A model generated the notes under the pieces. It saw nothing but the letters and a program-made list of their open reading frames with translations, was not told the DNA's origin and did no database searches. The position numbers and the translations under genes were made by a program. This document shows positions 1 to 5,510 of a stretch of 5,510 nucleotides of DNA, piece after piece; the stretch's first letter is position 1, and the number at the start of each line of letters is the position of its first letter. This DNA is from Gammaproteobacteria bacterium (GTDB lineage: Bacteria > Pseudomonadota > Gammaproteobacteria > Magnimaribacterales > AG-339-G14), in assembly GCA_002689405.1 (NCBI GenBank), contig NZFZ01000040.1, positions 4,994-10,503 on the forward strand. Direction: 5' to 3'.

Positions 1-1224
1 GCTCCAGGAATAGATCCTGATTTATTTTTTGACGATGATGGAAGGGTGTGGTATGTAGGTAATCAAATGCCGGAAAATCCAAATTTTGACGGTGAAGGAG
101 AAATTTGGCTTCAAGAATTAGACATAAACGAATTTAAATTAATTGGAAAAAAATATCTTCTTTGGAGAGGTGCATGTGGAGGAGTCTGGGCCGAAGGTCC
201 TCATATGTATAAAAAGGATGAACGTTATTATTTAATTATTGCTGAAGGTGGTACTAGTTTTAATCATGCTGTTATGGTCGCATTAAGCGACAATATAGAA
301 GGACCATATATATCTAACCCGAGAAACCCTATAATAACTTCAAGACATCTATCATATGATAACTGGGTAAATAGTACTGGTCATGGTGACATTTTGGAAT
401 TAGATGATGGAAGAAATTATATGGTATTATTGGGGATTAGAAATCAAATTGAAAGAGGCTCAAATATGGGTAGAGAAACTTTTCTTGTTCCTCTAACATG
501 GGAAAGAGAGCCTTTTGAATGGAAAGAAACCAAACACTTATGGCCTGTTGTAGCTCCTGAGACTGGCAGAGTGGAAATCTTAAATGATGTTGTATTTAAT
601 AACTCAGTTCAAAATAAAGCAACACATTTTATAGATAATTTTAATACAACACAGCTTGATATTAACTGGAACTTTCGTAGATATCCAATTGAAGATGTTT
701 ACAAAATTAATAAAGAAGAAAATCGTTTAAACTTATTTTGTCATCCAAATCAAATAAAGGAGAGAGGAAGAGCTGCGCTTCTAGGTTTTAAACAAACTGA
801 ATCAGATTTTGAATATTTAACTCAAATGTATTTTCAACCAAACTCAAGTGATTCAGAGGCAGGAATTAGTCTTTTTCAAAAAGATGATAATTATATAAAT
901 TTTACGATAATAAAAAAAGGTGATAAACACCAACTTCAAGTATATGTTATTAAAAACGGTGAAATATTAGAGTTAATTAAAGATGAGTTGAGACAGTACA
1001 AAGGCAATATAAAATTTAAAGTAATCGCAGACAAAGATGCGTACAAACTATATTATTCATTAAAAGGAATGCATTTTAAATTGTTTACTAGTCTAGAGGG
1101 ATCCTACCTAAAGAGTAATGGTTACACGGGTGCCCATCTTGGGCTTTATGCAACAGGAAACGGAAAAAACAATAAGGATTTTGCTTCGTTTGATTATGTA
1201 AATTATCTTATAAAAAAGAAGTAA
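1..1224 (+). CDS. Glycoside hydrolase family 43 protein (beta-xylosidase/arabinofuranosidase type), 5'-truncated by window edge
   Basis: This gene is open from base 1, so the true start lies upstream; 407 codons are visible before TAA. Members of this family with this architecture remove xylose or arabinose from plant or algal xylan oligosaccharides. The visible N-terminal part is the five-bladed propeller. GIDPDLFFDDDG at visible residues 3-14 carries the Asp (residue 5) expected to tune the catalytic acid. AEGPH at residues 64-68 carries the general-acid Glu (residue 65). TGHGD and GRETFLVPLTWE are further family blocks. The general-base Asp would be near the missing N-terminus. From about residue 208 (HFIDNF) a beta-sandwich C-terminal domain follows, with EAGISLFQ and the late GLYATGNGK block typical of these xylosidases. 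No signal peptide can be judged. The gene converges on the dndA remnant and has no evident link to the Dnd genes. Substrate is inferred from family only. Confidence 0.9.
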   Translation, partial: APGIDPDLFFDDDGRVWYVGNQMPENPNFDGEGEIWLQELDINEFKLIGKKYLLWRGACGGVWAEGPHMYKKDERYYLIIAEGGTSFNHAVMVALSDNIEGPYISNPRNPIITSRHLSYDNWVNSTGHGDILELDDGRNYMVLLGIRNQIERGSNMGRETFLVPLTWEREPFEWKETKHLWPVVAPETGRVEILNDVVFNNSVQNKATHFIDNFNTTQLDINWNFRRYPIEDVYKINKEENRLNLFCHPNQIKERGRAALLGFKQTESDFEYLTQMYFQPNSSDSEAGISLFQKDDNYINFTIIKKGDKHQLQVYVIKNGEILELIKDELRQYKGNIKFKVIADKDAYKLYYSLKGMHFKLFTSLEGSYLKSNGYTGAHLGLYATGNGKNNKDFASFDYVNYLIKKK

Positions 1225-1392
1225 TATATTGTATATGCAATCATACTGAAGCTTATAAAAAAGCTTAGTTTCATTAATGATTTATTTTGAGGATTTTTTC
1301 TAATTAAAATTCTTATGATCCAATTCAAAACAAATAAGGTAATTATTATTATTAGCGGCGTTGGCATATGTCAAAATTAAATTAAATTCCTT
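1225..1392. other. Convergent intergenic region, no gene seen
   Basis: These 168 bases separate the GH43 stop from the stop of the dndA remnant. Apart from the weak hairpin near its left end, it holds a four-unit ATT run (1342-1353) and a short GC-rich patch around 1354-1364 (GCGGCGTTGGC) that stands out from the AT-rich surroundings. On the minus strand the dndA frame stays open for about 30 codons past its stop, but the predicted peptide is Asn-rich and matches nothing I recognise. I see no continuation of the cysteine desulfurase in any frame here. Confidence 0.6.
1245..1272 (+). terminator. Candidate weak hairpin terminator after the GH43 gene
   Basis: ACT-g-AAGCTT (1245-1254) can pair with AAGCTTAGT (1261-1269) around the loop ATAAAA, giving nine base pairs with one bulged G. 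It sits 20 bases after the GH43 stop. Only three T's follow directly, so it is a poor rho-independent terminator on the plus strand, and on the minus strand there is no T-run. Because the flanking genes converge, the hairpin might serve either. AAGCTT is itself palindromic, so chance is a real alternative. Confidence 0.3.
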
Positions 1393-1926
1393 TTAGTCTT
1401 TCATAAAACGCACTAAATTCTTTAGAATAATTTCTATTATTTCTGAAATTGGCTGGATCACACCTGTTTCATTATTAACTCCCATAATTGATATAAGAAG
1501 AGTATCTTCTCTTATTTTATCTTTGATATCTTTTGGATTTACTCTTCCAGATTGGTCTACATTTATAATATCAACCTCAAAACCTAATTTTTCTAATTCC
1601 TGTATTGGTTCTAGTACTGCTTTATGTTCTATAGCAGAAGTAATGATGTGTTTTTTATTATTATTTAATCCAAATTCTTTTAAACCAAGTATTGCGATAT
1701 TATTCGATTCGGTTGCTCCACTCGTAAAAATTATTTCATTTCTAGATGCATTTACTAAACTTACCACTTGATCAGTAGCTTCTTGAACTGCTTTCTTTGC
1801 AACAGAACCAAAGCTATGAGTATGTGATCCTTCATTACCAAAGTCTGTAGTTAAATAATTATTCATCTTCTCTGCAACCTCAGGTTCAATTGGAGTTGTC
1901 GCGTTACAGTCTAAATAAATGCTCAT
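1393..1926 (-). pseudogene. dndA: Truncated DndA-type cysteine desulfurase (N-terminal fragment)
   Basis: Intact DndA is a PLP-dependent cysteine desulfurase of about 380-400 residues that draws sulfur from L-cysteine for DNA phosphorothioation. This frame gives only 177 residues. The N-terminus is well preserved: YLDCNATTP (4-12), the DndA-like FGNEGSHTHSFG (29-40), the PLP-phosphate loop SGATESNN (69-76), the PLP-stacking His101 in SAIEHKAV, and NNETG (151-155). Similarity ends at about QPISEI (158-163). The later Asp, the Schiff-base Lys in the SGHK region and the catalytic-loop Cys are all absent, so desulfurase activity is not expected. A second frame just past the divergence ends in KEFSAFYERLKGI (1382-1423), a plausible original C-terminus. 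The start ATG at 1926 has no Shine-Dalgarno sequence. Position divergent from dndB matches the usual dnd layout. A functional short protein is possible but unlikely. Confidence 0.85.
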
Positions 1927-1935
1927 TTTTGTATG

Positions 1936-1963
1936 TTGAATATTAATTATTGTATGTTAAATA
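1936..1963 (+). promoter_or_regulatory. Weak sigma70-like promoter candidate for dndBCD
   Basis: TTGAAT (1936-1941) and TAAATA (1958-1963) are separated by 16 bp and would start transcription about 35-40 bases before the dndB ATG. The -10 box overlaps the left arm of the inverted repeat, so a bound repressor would block it. In such AT-rich DNA similar boxes arise easily by chance, and if the host is a Bacteroidota the promoter consensus would differ, so this is tentative. Confidence 0.25.
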
Positions 1964-1975
1964 AATAACATACAA
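1950..1975. promoter_or_regulatory. Inverted-repeat operator candidate in the dndA/dndB divergent region
   Basis: TTGTATGTTA (1950-1959) and TAACATACAA (1966-1975) are perfect reverse complements separated by AATAAA. A third half-site, TTGTATGTTGAATA (1929-1942), lies in direct orientation exactly 21 bp to the left, about two helical turns away. The arrangement is what a dimeric repressor site looks like. DndB homologues (DptB in Salmonella) are known to bind an inverted repeat of short arms separated by ten bases in the dnd promoter. Here ATGT-N10-ACAT has the same geometry but different bases. DndB as the binder is inference. Confidence 0.5.
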
Positions 1976-2007
1976 ATTAATAAGATTCTACTAATTTATT
2001 GTTTTTT

Positions 2008-3093
2008 ATGAGTTTAAACATTCACAGGTTTGCTGCAATCAAAGGACGTCAGTCAGGTGACGATTTTTATACAGTTGTTTGCGAGATGGCAACTATTCCA
2101 AGATTATTTTTATTTAATGAAGCAACGATCCCTACAGAACTTCGTGCACAAAGACACATCAATAAATCTAGAATACCTGAGATTGCAAAATATATAGTTG
2201 ATAATCCAAAAAATTATATTTTTTCAGCTTTAACTGCTTCGATAGATGGAAAGATAAATTTTAAACCTTTAAAAATTAATGGAAAAGATAGTGAAGTTGG
2301 TGAACTTGAAATCTCTGGCGATGCAAGATTAATGATCAATGACGGTCAACACAGAAGAGCAGCAATTGAAAAGGCACTACAAGATAACCCTTCTTTGTCT
2401 AACGAAACAATAGCAGTAGTATTTTTTAGAGACAAAGGTCTTAAAAAATCACAGCAAATGTTTTCTGATTTAAATCGACATGCCATTAGACCAGCAACTT
2501 CTATTGCACGATTATATGATCACAGAGATCCTGTTGCAGAAGTTATTAGAAGAGTAGTTTATGAAACAGAAGTTTTCAAAGGTGTTGTTGAAATGGAAAG
2601 ATCAACAATTGCTGAAAGATCTTCAAAATTATTTCCTTTTTCAGGAATTTATTCTGCTTCTAAAAATTTAATTGATTTTGAAAAAAACAAAAAAATAGAA
2701 GACCAAGTAAAACTAGTTTCTGCTTTTTGGGAAACTGTTGGGCAAAATATGGATCAATGGAAAGGGGTCCGAACTGGTAATCAATCAGCTACAGAAGTCA
2801 GAAGAGATTATATCCACACTCATGTAATTATTCTTCAAGCAATTGGGGTAGCAGGCAAAGATTTAATTAATCAGTTTCCATCTAATTGGAAAACCAAATT
2901 TAAAAATTTACATAAAGTTAATTGGTTAAAAAATGATCCAGAATGGCATAAAAGAGTAATTATAAATGGCAGGGTAGTTAAAAATACCAATAGTATCATT
3001 TTAGCATCTAATTTAATCAAGAAAGCTTTGGGTGTGAGATTAAACACAAAAGAGAAAGCATTGGAGAGTAAGATAAAAAAAAATGGAAAATAA
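2008..3093 (+). CDS. dndB: DndB, DGQHR-domain regulator of the phosphorothioation operon
   Basis: The product is 361 residues from the ATG at 2008, close to the usual DndB length. A TTG at 1999 in the same frame would add only M-F-F and is less likely; neither start has a Shine-Dalgarno sequence. The hallmark DGQHRRAA motif is at residues 112-119. It is preceded by a basic segment with RHINKSRIPEIAKYI near residues 47-61 and followed by QMFSDLNRHAIRPA (from about residue 150), both characteristic of DndB. Known DndB proteins bind the dnd promoter, repress the operon and limit the level of DNA modification; ATP-linked activity has been described. DndB is not needed for sulfur insertion itself. 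It is the first gene of the operon, directly right of the inverted repeat, which suits autoregulation. Its end overlaps dndC by 11 bases. SspB also has a DGQHR motif, but the neighbours DndC and DndD favour DndB. Confidence 0.93.
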   Translation: MSLNIHRFAAIKGRQSGDDFYTVVCEMATIPRLFLFNEATIPTELRAQRHINKSRIPEIAKYIVDNPKNYIFSALTASIDGKINFKPLKINGKDSEVGELEISGDARLMINDGQHRRAAIEKALQDNPSLSNETIAVVFFRDKGLKKSQQMFSDLNRHAIRPATSIARLYDHRDPVAEVIRRVVYETEVFKGVVEMERSTIAERSSKLFPFSGIYSASKNLIDFEKNKKIEDQVKLVSAFWETVGQNMDQWKGVRTGNQSATEVRRDYIHTHVIILQAIGVAGKDLINQFPSNWKTKFKNLHKVNWLKNDPEWHKRVIINGRVVKNTNSIILASNLIKKALGVRLNTKEKALESKIKKNGK

Positions 3094-4570
3094 AAAGAAA
3101 TCTTATTTTAATGAACTAGGTTTTAAAGCAACTATAGATAAACTAGTTAATCATGTTGCAAAGTTATATTTAGAAGATCAAAATCCTTGGGTAGTTGGTT
3201 ATTCAGGGGGAAAAGATAGTAGCGCCTGCTTACAATTAATGTGGCGAGTATTAGAAAAACTTAAATCTGAAAATAAAACGATTAAACCTTTATATGTTAT
3301 TACGACAGATACATTGGTCGAGAACCCAGTTGTTGCTACTTGGGTAAAAAGTTCTATTGATTTATTAAGAGAAAAAGCAAAAGAAAATTCATTACCAATA
3401 TTTCCATCATTACTCACTCCAAATATTGAAGAGACTTTTTGGGTTAACTTAATTGGCAAAGGTTATCCAGCACCCAATACAAAATTTAGATGGTGCACAG
3501 AGAGAATGAAAATCAGACCAAGTGATCGGTATTTAAGAAAGTTGGCATCAGATAGTGGTGAAGCAGTACTTGTAATTGGTACTAGAAAAGCTGAGAGTTC
3601 TAATCGTTCGATTGCAATTACCAAACTTGAAAAAGAAGCAACAAGAGAAAATTTCCAAAAACATATAAATCTATCAAATGTTGTAAGCTTTTTACCTATC
3701 AAAGATTGGACTAATGATGATGTCTGGCTTTATCTTTTGCAGGACAAATCTCCTTGGGGAATAAACAATAAAGATCTTTTATCTATGTATCAGGGCGCAA
3801 CAGATGGAGGTGAATGTCCATTAGTTGTTGATACAACAACCCCTTCATGTGGCGATAGTAGGTTTGGTTGTTGGGTTTGCACTTTAGTTAGAGAAGACAA
3901 AAGTATGTCTGCAATGGTTCAAAATGATAGTGAAAAATCTTGGATGGAACCTTTATTACAAATGAGAAACGAATTAACTGTAAAAGATCACGATAAAAGA
4001 GATTTTAGAAGATTAAAAGGCAATGTTCAATTAATGGGTACAGATCAAGATAAGGCTGTACCAGGTCCGTATTTAAAATCGAGTAGAGAAGAATGGCTTA
4101 GAAAATTATTACAAGCCCAAAATAAAATGAGAAGTAACAAGCAACTCCCAGAAGATTTAAAAAAATTACAATTAATTACACAAGCTGAATTGGATCAAAT
4201 TAGAAAAATTTGGTTCTATGATAAATTAGAAACAGATGATGTATTGCCTTCAATTTGTGAGGAAGAGGCCAAAGGAGAATATAGTTTTGAACCATTAGAA
4301 GATAGCCATGTCTTTGATAGGGATGTTTTAAATATACTTAAGGAAACATGTGGCTCTGATGAGATGATATTTGAAATAGCAAGAAGTCTTTTAGAAGTTG
4401 AGAGAAAACATTTTAAAAGTAATCGTCGAACTGGTTTGTTTGATGAGTTTGCAAATATTTTTAAAAAGTCTTTTTACAAAGATAGAACAGACGCTATCGA
4501 ATATGCTCAAGAGAAAAAGAAGATTAAAGACCAATCGAGCAAACAATTAAATTTAGCTAATAACTCATGA
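3083..4570 (+). CDS. dndC: DndC, PP-loop ATP pyrophosphatase / PAPS-reductase-like sulfurtransferase
   Basis: The 495-residue product is near full length for DndC. It has an N-type ATP pyrophosphatase PP-loop, SGGKDSS at residues 41-47, as in PAPS reductases. A conserved RWCTERMKI block follows with Cys138. Four further cysteines lie at 245 (GGECPL), 256 (PSCGDSRFG), 263 and 266 (CWVC), the set expected to hold the DndC 4Fe-4S cluster. The C-terminal third is charged and helical. DndC is thought to activate the DNA backbone with ATP and pass sulfur received from the cysteine desulfurase to it, in a complex with DndD and DndE. The ATG lies inside the end of dndB (11-base overlap). A GGAG at 3063-3066 is 16 bases upstream, too far to be ideal, so coupling to dndB translation is likely. 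The end overlaps dndD by four bases. No key residue is missing. Confidence 0.95.
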   Translation: MENKKKSYFNELGFKATIDKLVNHVAKLYLEDQNPWVVGYSGGKDSSACLQLMWRVLEKLKSENKTIKPLYVITTDTLVENPVVATWVKSSIDLLREKAKENSLPIFPSLLTPNIEETFWVNLIGKGYPAPNTKFRWCTERMKIRPSDRYLRKLASDSGEAVLVIGTRKAESSNRSIAITKLEKEATRENFQKHINLSNVVSFLPIKDWTNDDVWLYLLQDKSPWGINNKDLLSMYQGATDGGECPLVVDTTTPSCGDSRFGCWVCTLVREDKSMSAMVQNDSEKSWMEPLLQMRNELTVKDHDKRDFRRLKGNVQLMGTDQDKAVPGPYLKSSREEWLRKLLQAQNKMRSNKQLPEDLKKLQLITQAELDQIRKIWFYDKLETDDVLPSICEEEAKGEYSFEPLEDSHVFDRDVLNILKETCGSDEMIFEIARSLLEVERKHFKSNRRTGLFDEFANIFKKSFYKDRTDAIEYAQEKKKIKDQSSKQLNLANNS

Positions 4571-5510
4571 TATTTGAAAATTTAGTTATAAATAATTTTG
4601 GAGTTTATTCTGGTAAACAGAATTTTGATTTGTCCACTAAATCAAAAAAACCAGTTATTCTAATCGGGGCATTGAATGGTTCGGGTAAAACCACATTTCT
4701 TCAAGCAATAGACTTTGTGCTTTATGGAAAGTTTTCTAATTATTTTTACTCACAAAAATTATCTTATGAAAATTTTTTAAATAAAAATGTTAATAAACAA
4801 AATTTTAACGAAGGAGCTCAAATAGAATTAACCTTTAGTAGAAAGTATAAAGGAAAAAAACAAAAGTTTAAATTATCTAGAAACTGGAAACAAATTGGCA
4901 AAAAAATGAAAGAAGAATTCTTTGTATTTATTGATGAGAAATATGATGAAGACATAACTAAGGATTGGGATAATTTTGTAGATCAAATTTTACCATCTCG
5001 TGTAGCCTCTTTATTTTTTTTTGATGGAGAAAAAATTGAGCAATTAGCAGACCTCGACCAATCAAAACAAGTTTTAAAAAAAGCAATTAATTCTCTCTTG
5101 GGCTTAGAAATTGTAGATCAGTTAAATTTAGATGTAGAAGAATTTCAAAGAAGATCAGCTTTAGAACTTAAAGATAAAAAAGAGAAAATAAGAATTAATG
5201 AAATTGAAGAACAGATTTCAAAACATCAAAATGAAATAAAAAATATTGATGAAAGAATAGTTAAAATTCAAGATCAATCAACTAAAGTTCAATATGAAAT
5301 TAGACAAACGGACATTATTCTATCTCAAAAAGGAATTGCTTATTATGAGAAGGAAAAAGAATACAAAAAAGAACAAGCTGACATTAATGACAAAATAGAT
5401 GAATTGAATAATCAGATAATTGAAGTTGCAGGTGGGGATGCACCTTTGATGATTGTTAAGAAAGAATTAGAAGAAATTTTAGTTCAAAGTAAGCAACTTA
5501 ATAAAAGTTT
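4567..5510 (+). CDS. dndD: DndD, SMC/Rad50-like ATPase of DNA phosphorothioation (3'-truncated by window edge)
   Basis: The frame opens at ATG 4567, overlapping the dndC stop as ATGA, and stays open to the last base, giving 314 codons of a protein usually about 650-700 residues. The N-terminus has the SMC/RecF-type opening with Walker A GALNGSGKT at residues 34-42. The DndD-typical block SLFFFDGEKIEQLAD is at about 148-162. From about residue 195 the protein becomes a long charged coiled coil rich in Lys, Glu, Ile and Gln that continues to the edge. The signature motif, Walker B and second half of the ATPase lie outside. In the Dnd pathway DndD is an ATPase thought to provide nicking or structural change of DNA for sulfur insertion with DndC and DndE. 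There is no Shine-Dalgarno sequence, so translation probably depends on the overlap. Generic AAA/SbcC-like ATPase is the alternative, but context and the FFFDGEKI block make DndD secure. Confidence 0.93.
   Translation, partial: MIFENLVINNFGVYSGKQNFDLSTKSKKPVILIGALNGSGKTTFLQAIDFVLYGKFSNYFYSQKLSYENFLNKNVNKQNFNEGAQIELTFSRKYKGKKQKFKLSRNWKQIGKKMKEEFFVFIDEKYDEDITKDWDNFVDQILPSRVASLFFFDGEKIEQLADLDQSKQVLKKAINSLLGLEIVDQLNLDVEEFQRRSALELKDKKEKIRINEIEEQISKHQNEIKNIDERIVKIQDQSTKVQYEIRQTDIILSQKGIAYYEKEKEYKKEQADINDKIDELNNQIIEVAGGDAPLMIVKKELEEILVQSKQLNKS

Noticed and set aside
1342..1353. ATT trinucleotide run
   Set aside because: Only four units in AT-rich DNA; this is expected by chance and is outside any gene.
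1340..1375. GC-rich GCGGCGTTGGC patch considered as an integron attC core or insertion-sequence end
   Set aside because: GTTGGCA does not fit the GTTRRRY core, no partner arm or imperfect palindrome of attC size is visible, and no terminal inverted repeat partner was found in the window.
1523..1771. Open frame of 82 codons on the plus strand opposite dndA
   Set aside because: It lies wholly within the antisense of clear DndA sequence, has no ribosome binding site, and resembles nothing known. It is a shadow frame.
1382..1926. Simple frameshift (sequencing error) as the sole cause of the short DndA
   Set aside because: No frame after residue ~163 continues with the expected DAAQ, SGHK or catalytic-Cys regions, and only 168 bases remain before the GH43 gene. 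A large piece is physically missing.
1927..2007. CRISPR-like or small-RNA element from the repeated TTGTATGTT units
   Set aside because: There are only three short copies, one of them inverted, with no equal spacers. The divergent promoter position explains them better as regulator sites.
3199..3702. Two open frames on the minus strand inside dndC (86 and 79 codons)
   Set aside because: Both lie antisense to conserved DndC sequence that includes the PP-loop end and Cys138. The translations look like typical antisense shadows and lack start signals.

Overview
The window is strongly AT-rich bacterial DNA: codons favour AAA, AGA, TTA and ATT, and intergenic regions are almost only A and T. Shine-Dalgarno sequences are absent or poorly placed before the recognisable starts. 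This fits an AT-rich Gram-negative such as a marine or Bacteroidota-like lineage. The sequence does not fix the taxon, and that suggestion is inference.

Layout, left to right. (1) Positions 1-1224 (+) hold the 3' part of a family 43 glycoside hydrolase (beta-xylosidase / arabinofuranosidase type), cut by the left edge. (2) Positions 1225-1392 are a convergent intergenic gap with a weak hairpin and a small GC-rich patch. (3) Positions 1393-1926 (-) hold the N-terminal ~165 residues of a DndA-type cysteine desulfurase, with the remainder missing. (4) Positions 1927-2007 are a divergent intergenic region with a perfect inverted repeat (10-bp arms) and a third copy of the same half-site. (5) Positions 2008-5510 (+) hold dndB, dndC and the first half of dndD. 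These genes overlap one another and run off the right edge.

The right two thirds is therefore a DNA phosphorothioation (Dnd) locus in its classic arrangement, with dndA divergent from dndBCD(E). In this known pathway a cysteine desulfurase (DndA or a housekeeping IscS-type enzyme) supplies sulfur. DndC (PP-loop ATPase with an Fe-S cluster), DndD (SMC/Rad50-like ATPase) and DndE place sulfur in the DNA backbone. DndB controls expression of the operon. dndE and any dndFGH restriction genes would lie beyond the right edge.

The system is not new as a class. The unusual points are the dndA remnant, which lacks both the PLP lysine and the catalytic cysteine and so implies sulfur supply in trans; an out-of-frame tail that may be the original DndA C-terminus left by an internal deletion plus a one-base slip; and the repeat-rich divergent control region.
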